From assembly GCA_029258725.1 (NCBI GenBank), contig JAPDKE010000009.1:1-64000 (forward strand): a DNA stretch of 64,000 bases, given 5' to 3'. This DNA is from a bacterium. Lineage in GTDB: Bacteria; Hydrothermota; UBA3072; JAPDKE01. How positions within the stretch are numbered: position 1 is the stretch's first letter; each line of letters starts with the position of its first letter. Positions 33,404-42,312 of the stretch are shown one piece after another. The notes beneath the pieces are model-generated. The model searched no databases, was not told the DNA's origin, and was given only the letters and a program-made list of their open reading frames with translations. Made by a program: the position numbers and the translations under genes.

Positions 33404-33432
33404 AGAATAAAATCTAAGGAAATTTTTGTCAA
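33404..33432 (-). promoter_or_regulatory. Promoter of the ptsN-glyA-lptE operon
   Basis: TTGACA (33432-33427), 17-nt spacer, TATTCT (33409-33404) on the minus strand, about 28 nt from the ptsN ATG. Its -35 is one arm of the palindrome at 33421-33445, so a repressor bound there would block it directly. Confidence 0.8.
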
Positions 33433-33445
33433 GGTGACAAAATTT
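33421..33445. promoter_or_regulatory. Palindromic operator-like site between ppdK and ptsN
   Basis: AATTTTTGTCA, spacer AGG, TGACAAAATTT: two 11-bp arms with one mismatch, core TGTCA-AGG-TGACA. It covers the -35 of the ptsN promoter and lies 18 nt upstream of the ppdK -35, a good position for a factor that controls both directions. The binding protein is unknown. A similar core, TGTCAAGTTGAC, occurs at 51230-51241 between the DIP synthase and folK promoters. Confidence 0.55.
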
Positions 33446-33463
33446 GTAAGAAAAATCGAACCC

Positions 33464-33491
33464 TTGAACTTTTCCCTTTTTTCTGTATGAT
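33464..33491 (+). promoter_or_regulatory. Promoter of the ppdK operon
   Basis: TTGAAC (33464-33469), 16-nt spacer, TATGAT (33486-33491) on the plus strand, 25 nt from the ppdK ATG. It has the poorest -35 of the clear promoters here, which may indicate dependence on an activator. Confidence 0.7.
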
Positions 33492-33516
33492 AGGGAAAAA
33501 CAGAAAGGAGGAGAGA

Positions 33517-36156
33517 ATGAGGAAGTATGTTTATTTCTTCGGTGGTGAGCGTGCAGATGGTAATGCAAAAATGAAGGATATACTGGGAGGAAAAGGGGCA
33601 GGGCTTGCAGAGATGACAAACCTTGGTGTTCCTGTTCCTCCCGGATTCACCATATCAACCGAGGTTTGCACATACTTCTACAAACATGACTCCTATCCAG
33701 AGGGACTTGAGGAGGAGGTGAAGGAGGGAATGAAACACATAGAGAGCATGATGGGTAAGCGCTTCGGAGACCCCGAAAATCCCCTCCTCGTTTCCGTCCG
33801 CTCCGGTGCAAGAGTATCAATGCCCGGAATGATGGATACAATTCTCAACCTGGGATTGAACGATGAGACGGTGAAGGGGCTTGAAAAGGCAACAGGGAAT
33901 CCGAGGTTTGCATACGACTCATACAGAAGATTTGTTCAGATGTATGCAAATGTCGTTCTTGGAGTTCCTCACGATGAGTTTGAGAAACTCCTGGAGGAAA
34001 AGAAGAAGGAAAAAGGTGTAAAACTTGATACCGAACTCACAGCAGAGGACTGGAAGGAACTGGTTGTGAAATACAAGGAACTCATAAAGAGCAAGGGGCT
34101 CTCATTCCCCGAGACCCCTGAGGAGCAGCTGTGGGGAGCAATAAGGGCGGTCTTCCTCTCCTGGAACAACAAGCGTGCGATTGAATACCGGAAGATTCAC
34201 AACATTCCTGATGACTGGGGAACAGCAGTCAATGTCCAGGCGATGGTTTTTGGAAACATGGGAGAGGATTCAGGAACGGGTGTTGCATTCACACGCAACC
34301 CTGCAACCGGGGAGAATGAGTTCTACGGTGAATATCTCACCAATGCACAGGGTGAGGATGTGGTAGCGGGAATAAGGACTCCTCTCCCGCTTACAAAGCG
34401 TCAGAAGACAAGAGAGGATGAGCTCTCCCTTGAGGAGATAATGCCCGAAATATTCCAGGAACTCTGTGAGATAAGGAAAAAACTGGAAAATCATTTCAGG
34501 GATATGCAGGATATAGAGTTCACGATTGAAAGAGGAAAGCTCTGGTTGCTCCAGACGAGGACCGGCAAGAGAACCGCACTTGCTGCGGTAAAGATTGCGG
34601 TGGATATGGTAAAGGAAGGGCTCATTGATAAGAAAGAGGCAATTATGAGGGTAACCCCAGAACAGATAGACCAGCTGCTCCATCCCATGATAGACCCGAA
34701 AGTCAAGGTTGAGCCCATTGCAAAGGGACTTCCAGCATCCCCGGGGGCTGCAACGGGAAAGGTTGTATTTACGGCTGAGGAGGCGGTTGAGGCGAAGGAG
34801 CCGGTCATCCTTGTAAGGCACGAGACATCCCCTGAGGATGTTGCAGGTATGCACAAGGCACAGGGAATTTTAACATCCAGGGGTGGAATGACCTCACATG
34901 CGGCAGTGGTTGCAAGGGGAATGGGTAAGCCGTGTGTTGTTGGATGCGAGGCAATCGTTGTTGATTATGAGCAGGAGGAGTTCAGGGTTGGTGATGTCAC
35001 CGTAAAGAAGGGAGATGTCATAACCATAGATGGAACCACAGGAAACGTGATTCTTGGAGATGTTCCAAAGATAGAGGCAGGGGTTACGGATGAATTGAAT
35101 GAACTTCTCACCTGGGCTGATGAGATAAGAAAACTTGGAGTCAGGGCAAATGCAGATACCCCGCACGATGCATCCCTTGCAAGGAAGTTTGGTGCTGAGG
35201 GAATTGGACTTGCAAGAACGGAGCACATGTTCTTCAAGGAGGATAGAATTCCTGCGATGAGGGAGATGATACTTGCAGAGACAGAGGAGGAGAGGAGAAA
35301 GGCACTTGAGAAATTGCTTCCCATGCAGCGCGAGGACTTCATGGGGCTCTTCAGGGCGATGGATGGGTATCCTGTTATAATAAGGTTGCTTGACCCACCT
35401 CTGCACGAGTTCCTCCCCAAGGAAGAGCGCGCACAGCGTGAACTTGCAGAGCGCATGGGAATTCCATTTGAAAAGATAAAGGAGAAGGTTGAGCAGTTAT
35501 CAGAACTCAACCCCATGCTTGGATTCAGAGGGTGCAGGCTTGGTGTGGTATATCCTGAGATAACAGAGATGCAGGCAAGGGCGATATTTGAGGCGGCATG
35601 CAGGGTTGCGAAGGAGGGGGTGAAGGTTATACCGGAGGTAATGGTTCCCCTTGTTTCCATGAAGGAGGAGATAAAGCTGCAGCGCGAGATAGTGAAGAGG
35701 GTTGCAGAGGAGGTGATGGAGAAAGAGGGAATAAGAATTGAGTACATGGTTGGAACGATGATTGAGCTACCAAGGGCTGCAATAAGGGCTGATGAGATTG
35801 CAGAGGAGGCGGAGTTCTTCTCCTTTGGAACAAACGACCTCACCCAGACAACCTTTGGATTCTCAAGGGATGACGTTGGAAAATTCGTTCCCTATTACAT
35901 AGAAAAGGGGCTTCTGAAGCATGACCCCTTCCAGTCCCTTGACCAGTCCGGGGTTGGGGACCTTATAAGGATAGGTATTGAAAGGGGAAGGAAGACAAGA
36001 CCCGAACTTGAGGTTGGTATATGCGGTGAGCATGGTGGAGACCCTGACTCCATAGACTTCTGCCACAGAGTTGGGATGAACTATGTGAGCTGTTCACCTT
36101 ACAGGGTTCCGATAGCAAGGCTCGCCGCAGCACAGGCAGCAGTAAGAAACGAATAA
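33517..36156 (+). CDS. ppdK: Pyruvate, phosphate dikinase
   Basis: An 879-residue enzyme interconverting pyruvate + ATP + phosphate and phosphoenolpyruvate + AMP + diphosphate. The nucleotide-binding domain ([40 protein letters not shown]), the phospho-His domain ([20 protein letters not shown], near residue 455) and the C-terminal PEP/pyruvate barrel ([37 protein letters not shown]) are complete and of normal length. The ATG at 33517 is preferred over 33487, which falls inside the -10 box; AAAGGAGG precedes it. In thermophiles it can run in either glycolytic or gluconeogenic direction. First gene of a plus-strand operon, divergent from ptsN. Confidence 0.98.
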   Translation: MRKYVYFFGGERADGNAKMKDILGGKGAGLAEMTNLGVPVPPGFTISTEVCTYFYKHDSYPEGLEEEVKEGMKHIESMMGKRFGDPENPLLVSVRSGARVSMPGMMDTILNLGLNDETVKGLEKATGNPRFAYDSYRRFVQMYANVVLGVPHDEFEKLLEEKKKEKGVKLDTELTAEDWKELVVKYKELIKSKGLSFPETPEEQLWGAIRAVFLSWNNKRAIEYRKIHNIPDDWGTAVNVQAMVFGNMGEDSGTGVAFTRNPATGENEFYGEYLTNAQGEDVVAGIRTPLPLTKRQKTREDELSLEEIMPEIFQELCEIRKKLENHFRDMQDIEFTIERGKLWLLQTRTGKRTALAAVKIAVDMVKEGLIDKKEAIMRVTPEQIDQLLHPMIDPKVKVEPIAKGLPASPGAATGKVVFTAEEAVEAKEPVILVRHETSPEDVAGMHKAQGILTSRGGMTSHAAVVARGMGKPCVVGCEAIVVDYEQEEFRVGDVTVKKGDVITIDGTTGNVILGDVPKIEAGVTDELNELLTWADEIRKLGVRANADTPHDASLARKFGAEGIGLARTEHMFFKEDRIPAMREMILAETEEERRKALEKLLPMQREDFMGLFRAMDGYPVIIRLLDPPLHEFLPKEERAQRELAERMGIPFEKIKEKVEQLSELNPMLGFRGCRLGVVYPEITEMQARAIFEAACRVAKEGVKVIPEVMVPLVSMKEEIKLQREIVKRVAEEVMEKEGIRIEYMVGTMIELPRAAIRADEIAEEAEFFSFGTNDLTQTTFGFSRDDVGKFVPYYIEKGLLKHDPFQSLDQSGVGDLIRIGIERGRKTRPELEVGICGEHGGDPDSIDFCHRVGMNYVSCSPYRVPIARLAAAQAAVRNE

Positions 36157-36165
36157 GGAGGTGAA

Positions 36166-37374
36166 ATGGGAGAACTTACAAAAAAATACATTGAGGAAGC
36201 AGAGAGATACTCTGCACACAACTATCATCCCCTTGATGTTGTTCTGGTAAAGGGAGAGGGTGTGTGGGTGTGGGATGTTGAGGGAAATAAGTATCTTGAC
36301 ATGCTCTCCGCCTACTCAGCCCTGAATCAGGGGCACAGGCACCCCGAGATAGTGAAGGCACTCGTGGAACAGGCAGGAAGAATAACCCTCACATCCCGCG
36401 CCTTCCACAACGATAAAATGGGGGCTTTCCTCAAGAAACTCTGTGAGATTGCTGGATTTGAGAAGGCACTTCCCATGAATACCGGGGCAGAGGCGGTTGA
36501 GACTGCAATAAAGGCGGCAAGGAAGTGGGGATATCTCAAGAAGAAGGTGGAAAAGGACAAAGCGGAGATAATCGTATGCGAGAATAACTTCCATGGAAGG
36601 ACGACAACCATAGTGGGATTTTCCTCCGAACCGCAGTACCGATACGGTTTTGGTCCCTTCACCCCAGGTTTCAAACTCATACCCTACAACGACCCTAAGG
36701 CACTTGAAGATGCGATTACGGAAAATACCGTTGGTTTTCTCTTTGAGCCGGTTCAGGGAGAGGGTGGGGTTATTGTTCCTGACGAGGGATACTACCGGAA
36801 GGTGAGGGAGATAACCAGAAGACACAACGTCCTCCTCATGGCAGATGAAATCCAGACAGGATTTGGAAGAACAGGAAGGCTCTTTGCTCTTGAACACGAG
36901 GGAGTGAAGCCCGATATCCTGATAGTCGGAAAGGCGCTTGGGGGAGGTGTTTATCCTGTATCGGCAATCCTCGCGGATAACCACATAATGGATGTATTCA
37001 CCCCCGGAGACCATGGTTCAACCTTTGGTGGAAATCCCCTTGCCTGTGCGGTTGGAATGGCTGCCCTTGATGTGCTTGTTAAGGAAAAACTTCCTGAAAG
37101 GGCGCAGGAACTCGGTGAGTACTTCATGGGAGAACTGAGAAAGATAAACTCCCCTGCAGTGAAGGAGGTAAGGGGTAAGGGATTGCTCATAGGGGTTGAG
37201 ATAAAGGAAGAGTATGGAGATGCAAGACCCTTCTGCGAACGCCTCAAGGAGCGTGGAATCCTGGCAAAGGAGACACACAAACAGGTGATAAGGTTTGCTC
37301 CACCTCTTATTATCAAACGTGAGGAGATAGACTGGGCGCTTGAAAGAATAAGGGAGGTCCTGCTGGAGGTATAA
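36166..37374 (+). CDS. rocD: Ornithine aminotransferase (class III)
   Basis: A 402-residue PLP aminotransferase. SAHNYHPLDVVLVKGEGVWV, YLDMLSAYSALNQGHRHPEI, SRAFHNDKMGAFLKKLCEI, NTGAEAVETAIKAARKWGY, NNFHGRTTTIVGFSS and the PLP lysine in LIVGKALGGGVYPVSAILAD match ornithine-oxo-acid transaminase closely, so the product is glutamate semialdehyde. Acetylornithine or 4-aminobutyrate transaminase is possible but fits less well. AAGGAGG lies 5 nt upstream and ppdK ends 9 nt before. With hutH in the opposite operon it points to amino acid catabolism. Its last base is shared with the lemA ATG. Confidence 0.93.
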   Translation: MGELTKKYIEEAERYSAHNYHPLDVVLVKGEGVWVWDVEGNKYLDMLSAYSALNQGHRHPEIVKALVEQAGRITLTSRAFHNDKMGAFLKKLCEIAGFEKALPMNTGAEAVETAIKAARKWGYLKKKVEKDKAEIIVCENNFHGRTTTIVGFSSEPQYRYGFGPFTPGFKLIPYNDPKALEDAITENTVGFLFEPVQGEGGVIVPDEGYYRKVREITRRHNVLLMADEIQTGFGRTGRLFALEHEGVKPDILIVGKALGGGVYPVSAILADNHIMDVFTPGDHGSTFGGNPLACAVGMAALDVLVKEKLPERAQELGEYFMGELRKINSPAVKEVRGKGLLIGVEIKEEYGDARPFCERLKERGILAKETHKQVIRFAPPLIIKREEIDWALERIREVLLEV

Positions 37375-37922
37375 TGCTCATAGCACTTATAGTTGCCGGT
37401 GTAATAATTCTCTGGTTTGTTCTTACCTATAACTCCCTTGTTGCTTTGAGAAACAGGGTGAGGAACGCATGGCACCAGATAGATGTGCAGTTAAAAAGAA
37501 GACACGACCTCATACCCAATCTGGTGAATACCGTGAAGGGATACATGAAGTATGAGCAGGAGACCCTGGAAAAGATAATACAGGCAAGGGCGAGGGCTGT
37601 GAGTGCAAAAGAAATGAAGGAGAAAGCAAAGGCTGAGGGTGAACTTTCAGGGCTTTTAACAAGACTCTTTGCCCTCTTTGAGAACTATCCCGAACTCAAG
37701 GCGAATGAAAATGTGCTGAAACTCCAGGAGGAACTCACAACAACGGAGAATCAGATAGCATTTGCACGGCAGTTCTACAACGATATAGTGATGAGATACA
37801 ACACGAAAATCCAGAGTTTTCCATCAAACATCATAGCGGGAATGTTCGGATTCAAACCTGAGGAGTTCTTTGAGATACCCGAGGAGGAAAAGGAGGCACC
37901 AGAGGTTGACCTTTCGCTATGA
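37374..37922 (+). CDS. lemA: LemA family membrane protein
   Basis: A 182-residue protein: one N-terminal membrane helix (LIALIVAGVIILWFVLTYNS), then a long coiled helical bundle with the family marks YNSLVALRNRVRNAWHQIDV, QLKRRHDLIPNLVNTVKGYM, YEQETLEKIIQARARA and ENQIAFARQFYNDIVMRYNT, and an acidic tail. LemA function is poorly known; it is often encoded next to HtpX, as here (4-nt overlap). The ATG overlaps the rocD stop by one base (TAATG) and GGAGG precedes it. Confidence 0.96.
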   Translation: MLIALIVAGVIILWFVLTYNSLVALRNRVRNAWHQIDVQLKRRHDLIPNLVNTVKGYMKYEQETLEKIIQARARAVSAKEMKEKAKAEGELSGLLTRLFALFENYPELKANENVLKLQEELTTTENQIAFARQFYNDIVMRYNTKIQSFPSNIIAGMFGFKPEEFFEIPEEEKEAPEVDLSL

Positions 37923-38842
37923 GAAGTTTTTACGAGGTTCAGGCTGCCAATAAAAGAAAAACCGTCCTTTTGTTCCTTGTCTTCATCGGGCTCATAACCC
38001 TGCTTGGTTATGTTTTTGATAAGGCCTTCGGGGGAGGGATGGTTTTCCTCCCCCTTGCCTTTATTTTTGCTGTTCTTTACTCCCTTTTTTCCTACTTCAA
38101 TGGCCACCGGCTTGTCCTTGCCTCTCTTCGTGCAAGGAAGGCAGACCCGAATGTTTACGAGGAGAAGGTTTTGATAGATGTTGTTCATGAGATGAGTATT
38201 GCTGCAGGGATTCCAAGACCCAGGGTCTATGTCATCCCTGACCCTGCCCCCAATGCACTTGCAACTGGAAGAAATCCTGAAGATTCATATGTTGCTGCAA
38301 CGGAAGGGTTGTTGAAGATGCTCAATCGGGAAGAACTCCAGGGTGTTATAGCACATGAAATCTCCCACATAAGGAACTATGATATTCTCACAATGACTCT
38401 CGTTGCCTCTCTTGTTGGTGTTATTGCAATACTTGCAAGGTGGATATGGCACAGTTTTTACTGGGGAGGAAGACGCAGGAGGGAGGAGAGAGGAGGGAAT
38501 GGAATAATACTTTTAATTGCGCTTGTCCTCATGATAATAGCCCCCATCCTTGCAAGACTGCTTGCCCTTGCTGTATCCAGGGCAAGGGAGTATCTTGCTG
38601 ATGCATCTGCTGCTGAACTCACCAGGAATCCCTTAGGGCTTGCATCCGCCTTGAGGAAGATAGCAGGGTGGAAAAAACCCATGCGCGTGGCAAATGAGGG
38701 GACCGCACATCTTTTCATCTCAGACCCCTTCAGGCGAAGCCTGACAGAAAAGGAAAGCCTGCTTGCAAATCTCTTCAGCACCCATCCACCCATACACAGG
38801 AGAATAAAACTGCTTGAGGAGATGGCAGGAGGTGGGAGATGA
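37919..38842 (+). CDS. htpX: HtpX-like M48 membrane metalloprotease
   Basis: A 307-residue zinc protease with two N-terminal membrane helices (about 15-60), the catalytic VIAHEISHIRNYD (HEISH at 146-150), a pair of hydrophobic segments after it (about 157-225), the third zinc ligand in SRAREYLADASAAELTRNPL, and a C-terminal THPPIHRRIKLLEEM. HtpX takes part in quality control of damaged membrane proteins. It overlaps lemA (ATGA) and the DUF6754 gene (ATGA), an arrangement suggesting that the three work together at the inner membrane. Confidence 0.96.
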   Translation: MRSFYEVQAANKRKTVLLFLVFIGLITLLGYVFDKAFGGGMVFLPLAFIFAVLYSLFSYFNGHRLVLASLRARKADPNVYEEKVLIDVVHEMSIAAGIPRPRVYVIPDPAPNALATGRNPEDSYVAATEGLLKMLNREELQGVIAHEISHIRNYDILTMTLVASLVGVIAILARWIWHSFYWGGRRRREERGGNGIILLIALVLMIIAPILARLLALAVSRAREYLADASAAELTRNPLGLASALRKIAGWKKPMRVANEGTAHLFISDPFRRSLTEKESLLANLFSTHPPIHRRIKLLEEMAGGGR

Positions 38843-39894
38843 TATATCTCTTTTTTCTTCTTCCTCCAGCAGGGGTGGAGGCGTTTGATACACCTAACGA
38901 TGAGGGAGGGTCCATCACAATAAGGTGGAAGGAGGTTGAGGGGGCGAAGGTTTATCTTATTTACAGGAAAAAAGATACACTTGAACTCATAGGAAAAACA
39001 TACGATACAGAGTTTTCGGATGATGAGGTTGAGGATGGGGTTGAGTATGTTTACGGAGTAAGGGCAGTTGTGGGGACAGATACATCGGATTTTGCATTTT
39101 CCCCTCCTGCAGCTGCATCACCCCAGTTATTTGATACCTCAAAACTCAACATATTCTTTGCGGTTTTTATCTATCTTTTTTTCATAGTTTACTTTGTAAG
39201 GGCTGCAAGGGGGAGGACCCTGTTTATAAGAAGAATAGCAGGACTTGATGCCCTTGATGAGGCGGTTGGAAGGGCAACCGAGATGGGAAGACCAATACTT
39301 TATGTTCCAGGTCTTTCAGGGATGGGAGATGTTGCCACAATTGCAGCAATAAATATCCTGAAGCCTGTTGCGAAGAAGGCTGCGGAATATGAAACGCCGA
39401 TAATTGTCCCAAACTGTGGCCCGATTGTTATGACAGTTGCACAGCAGGTTGTGAAGGAGGCATATCTTGAGGCAGGCAGACCCGATGCATACCGGGAAGA
39501 CAATGTATTTTTCCTCACCGATTCCCAGTTTGCCTATGCTGCTGGTGTTGATGGAATAATGATGAGGGAGAGGCCTGCAACGAATCTCTTTATGGGTATG
39601 TTCTATGCTGAGTCCCTGATTCTTGCTGAGACCGGTAATATGACAGGGGCAATACAGATTGCCGGGACTGATGCTGTTGCCCAGTTGCCTTTCTTCATAG
39701 CCGCATGTGATTATACGATAATTGGTGAGGAGCTTTATGCCGCGAGTGCATATCTTTCACAGGACCCGAAACTCGTTGGCTCACTCAAGGCACAGGATGT
39801 GAGCAAGGCTATACTCATGATTATGATGCTTCTCGGGACGGTTCTCTCCATTTTCGGGTTACCTGTGATCTTGAACCTCTTCAATACGATGTGA
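38839..39894 (+). CDS. Fibronectin-type plus DUF6754-like membrane protein
   Basis: A 351-residue protein. Residues 12-95 form a fibronectin type III-like domain (GGSITIRWKEVEGAKVYLIY, VEDGVEYVYGVRAVVGTDTS), followed by a membrane helix (NIFFAVFIYLFFIVYFV), a soluble domain (RPILYVPGLSGMGDVATIAA, NILKPVAKKAAEYETPIIVP, ETGNMTGAIQIAGTDAVAQL, DYTIIGEELYAASAYLS) and a C-terminal membrane helix. I recognise the soluble part as the DUF6754 type found in assorted bacteria, of unknown function. It overlaps htpX by 4 nt and precedes the fur-like gene by 3 nt. The family name is from memory and should be confirmed. Confidence 0.75.
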   Translation: MIYLFFLLPPAGVEAFDTPNDEGGSITIRWKEVEGAKVYLIYRKKDTLELIGKTYDTEFSDDEVEDGVEYVYGVRAVVGTDTSDFAFSPPAAASPQLFDTSKLNIFFAVFIYLFFIVYFVRAARGRTLFIRRIAGLDALDEAVGRATEMGRPILYVPGLSGMGDVATIAAINILKPVAKKAAEYETPIIVPNCGPIVMTVAQQVVKEAYLEAGRPDAYREDNVFFLTDSQFAYAAGVDGIMMRERPATNLFMGMFYAESLILAETGNMTGAIQIAGTDAVAQLPFFIAACDYTIIGEELYAASAYLSQDPKLVGSLKAQDVSKAILMIMMLLGTVLSIFGLPVILNLFNTM

Positions 39895-39897
39895 CCC

Positions 39898-40307
39898 ATG
39901 GAAGATGTGATAAAGAAACTCATTGAACATGGAATAAACCCATCCTATCACAGAATAAGAATTCTTTCCTATCTTCTGGAACACAAAAAGAACATCCCAG
40001 TGCGGATATGATATACCGCGCTCTGATAAAGGAAATCCCTACCCTTTCAAAGACAACGGTTTACAATACCTTAAATCTTTTTGTGAAAAAGGGGCTTGTC
40101 ATTCCGATTGCCATTGATGAACAGGAGACCAGGTTTGATATAGATACCGAACCCCACGGGCATTTTCTCTGTGTTAAATGCGGAAGGATTTACGATGTTG
40201 GAAAGTGTTCTGCGCTTTTTGACAAGAATGAGATAGACGGACACAAAATACTTGAGTGCAGGGTTTATCTCAGGGGGATATGCAGAGAGTGTTTGAAAAA
40301 GCAGTAA
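39898..40307 (+). CDS. Fur/PerR-family regulator, reading frame broken at an A5G run
   Basis: Read from ATG 39898 the protein runs MEDVIKKLIEHGINPSYHRI, RILSYLLEHKK and then meets TGA at 40009-40011. Shifting -1 after the Lys-Lys codons at 39985-39990 (sequence C AAA AAG) continues EHPSADMIYRALIKEIPTLS, KTTVYNTLNLFVKKG, RFDIDTEPHGHFLCVKCGRI and GICRECLKK, a normal 136-residue Fur-family protein with winged helix, regulatory His/Asp/Glu residues and two Cys-x2-Cys zinc pairs. So the frame is off by one base: an assembly or homopolymer error, a real mutation, or -1 slippage. A start at the internal ATG 40008 would lose the first half of the DNA-binding domain. It might regulate peroxide or metal response. 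Confidence 0.8.
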
Positions 40308-40975
40308 TTGTATCCATTGCTATTTCCCTTGTTTTCTTTTTCAGAATGGTCCCTTCTGCTGTGCTTGATTTAAAATTTACAGGATGGGAAAAAGAGAAGG
40401 CGCTGAAGTATATCCTTGAAAGATGCGGACATGGAGATGTTTTAGAGATTTATGAAAGGATAAAAAGGGTGGAAAAAGGAAATTTTCTCGTGCTTATGCC
40501 TTACGGATGCACTGATAAAATGCGTAATATTATTTGGAGGCTGAATTATATAACTTTTCCCGATCATAGCTATCTTCTTCCCTTAACCCCTGCAGGGGTT
40601 GATGATATTAGGTGGTGGAAAAGGGAAAAAATTGAATATCTTTTCCTTTTTACCGGAGAAGACGCAGTTTTCATTCCCCGCTCTGTATTTTTTAAAAACC
40701 TCCTTCCCGTGGTTATGCATCCTGAGACTCTTTCATCCCCACCACTTATCAAATGGAAAGGGGGGAAAAGAGGTATAATCCACGTAACCGATGAACACTG
40801 GTCCCTGGGTATTTTGTCAAAACCTTTCTCAGGGGTCGAGGAAGTCATCAACGGCTTACCTCTCCCGGAAGATATGTGGGAGAGAATACCTGAAGGGCAG
40901 AGAATGTACTGGTGTATCTTCTCACCGGATTTCCTGCACAAAACACCCTATGTTCCTCTGGTGAAGGTGAGATGA
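40280..40975 (+). CDS. Membrane-anchored protein paired with a glycosyltransferase-like gene
   Basis: A 231-residue protein with one N-terminal membrane helix (AVIVSIAISLVFFFRMVPSA) and a soluble domain of about 200 residues (YILERCGHGDVLEIYERIKR, NFLVLMPYGCTDKMRNIIWR, EKIEYLFLFTGEDAVFI). The mix of short strands and LPYG/DVLE motifs is like the extracytoplasmic part of GT39-type membrane glycosyltransferases, but no family is certain. ATG 40280 has AGGGGGAT in front and overlaps the fur-like gene by 28 nt; it overlaps the next gene by 4 nt (ATGA). Probably a split partner of that gene. Confidence 0.6.
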   Translation: MQRVFEKAVIVSIAISLVFFFRMVPSAVLDLKFTGWEKEKALKYILERCGHGDVLEIYERIKRVEKGNFLVLMPYGCTDKMRNIIWRLNYITFPDHSYLLPLTPAGVDDIRWWKREKIEYLFLFTGEDAVFIPRSVFFKNLLPVVMHPETLSSPPLIKWKGGKRGIIHVTDEHWSLGILSKPFSGVEEVINGLPLPEDMWERIPEGQRMYWCIFSPDFLHKTPYVPLVKVR

Positions 40976-42312
40976 TTATTTTTTATCTTTTTATCTGGCT
41001 CTTTTCCTTTTTCTGTCTTGGCAGTCTTATCCTCAGAATCGTTCTTCCTGAGGAGAAGGAGAACATAAAAAATGCCCTCTCCATACCTCTGGGTGGAGGG
41101 GTGTTTTCTCTTTTTGTATGGCTTTTTCTGTTTCTCTTTCCGGGAAGAGAATGCATTCCCATTTTTGTGGTATCTCTTTTTTCCATTCTTTCCTGGATTT
41201 CTGTAAATTTAATACCCAGGGCAAAGAAACCGCATGTGATTTTTCGCCCCGTATGTTTTATCCTGGGGACAAGCGTTCTTCTTTCTGTTTTGCAGGCGCT
41301 TCCCTTTCCTGTCTATCGCCATGATGCCATGGTGATATGGGCGTTCAAGTCCAAGGTATTCTTTTATGAGGGAGCAAGGGCACTGTTTCATCCCTGGAGG
41401 GTTGCGGCACATCTTAGATACCCATGGCTTGTGCCTCTCCAGCAATTTGCCTTTTACAGACTTGCAGGGTGCGTTGATGATAGAAGCGTTATGATTCTTT
41501 TCCCTTTTTACTGGTTTTCTCTGCTTTATCTTTTGTGGGCAATAATGAAGGAAGAAAATAGGTTGCTTCTTTTGGCCTTTTTTGCATTTCTCCCTGTTTA
41601 TTTCAACTCCGAGGCAAGAATAAGTTCCGGATACATGGCTCTTCCCCTTTCCCTTTACTTTCTTTCCACACTTTATATGACTGTAAAATTTGATGAAACA
41701 GGAAAATCACGATATCTCTTTCTTGCGTCTTTATTTTCCTTCTTCTGTCTTTTTACAAAGGATGAAGGCATTCTTCTCCCATTTTTTATTATCTCCTATT
41801 TCATCATGAAAAGAAGGAAAAAACATCTCTGCCTTTTCCTTTTACCTTTTTGTCTTCCTTCCCTGGTATGGTTTCTTATCAGGATTAGAATCCCTGGAAG
41901 GATGGATGCCCATTATCTCCTTTACCTGATTTATCTTCCAGGCAATCTTTACCGGATACTCCGGATATTGTGGGAAGGGATAAAGGAAATGTTAAATCCG
42001 GTAAGGTGGTCCCTTTTCTTCCCCATTGTTTTTTCTCTTATGTTTTTAACACGCCACAGGCTCTTAAATTCCTTCATGAAAATCCCTGTGCTTTTTTCCA
42101 TCTTTTACCTTTGCTTTTCATTTTTTATCTTTTTGATACCTCCATGGGCTCACTATTCTGAACAGATGAGGGTTACATTCTACCGGTTCCTGATGCACAT
42201 TGCCCCATCACTCCTCTGGATTACCTCTTATTCTTTCCACTATCTCGGGAAGTCTCCTCAGGAGAGAGGCGACCCTCAACCATTTTCTATGGGGCATGGG
42301 AGGGAAACCTGA
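40972..42312 (+). CDS. Multi-pass GT39/PMT-like membrane glycosyltransferase
   Basis: A 446-residue protein with about 11 membrane helices. Between helices 3 and 4 it carries [20 protein letters not shown], close to the D-A-x-x-W-x-x-K-(A/S)-K motif of dolichyl-phosphate-mannose-type and ArnT-like glycosyltransferases, which use lipid-linked sugars on the outer face of the membrane. [17 protein letters not shown] later also fits. The ATG at 40972 overlaps the previous stop (ATGA); a longer start at 40912 lacks a ribosome site. The last 35 codons overlap lpxD on the other strand by 105 nt. Last gene of the ppdK operon; the acceptor is unknown. Confidence 0.72.
   Translation: MIIFYLFIWLFSFFCLGSLILRIVLPEEKENIKNALSIPLGGGVFSLFVWLFLFLFPGRECIPIFVVSLFSILSWISVNLIPRAKKPHVIFRPVCFILGTSVLLSVLQALPFPVYRHDAMVIWAFKSKVFFYEGARALFHPWRVAAHLRYPWLVPLQQFAFYRLAGCVDDRSVMILFPFYWFSLLYLLWAIMKEENRLLLLAFFAFLPVYFNSEARISSGYMALPLSLYFLSTLYMTVKFDETGKSRYLFLASLFSFFCLFTKDEGILLPFFIISYFIMKRRKKHLCLFLLPFCLPSLVWFLIRIRIPGRMDAHYLLYLIYLPGNLYRILRILWEGIKEMLNPVRWSLFFPIVFSLMFLTRHRLLNSFMKIPVLFSIFYLCFSFFIFLIPPWAHYSEQMRVTFYRFLMHIAPSLLWITSYSFHYLGKSPQERGDPQPFSMGHGRET

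Noticed and set aside
33376-33432. A longer start for the PtsN-like protein
   Set aside because: It falls within the promoter; ATG 33375 with AAGGAGGT fits the EIIA domain start.
34965-35843. A 292-codon open frame opposite ppdK
   Set aside because: Ser-rich reading caused by the codon pattern of ppdK on the other strand; ppdK itself is unmistakable.
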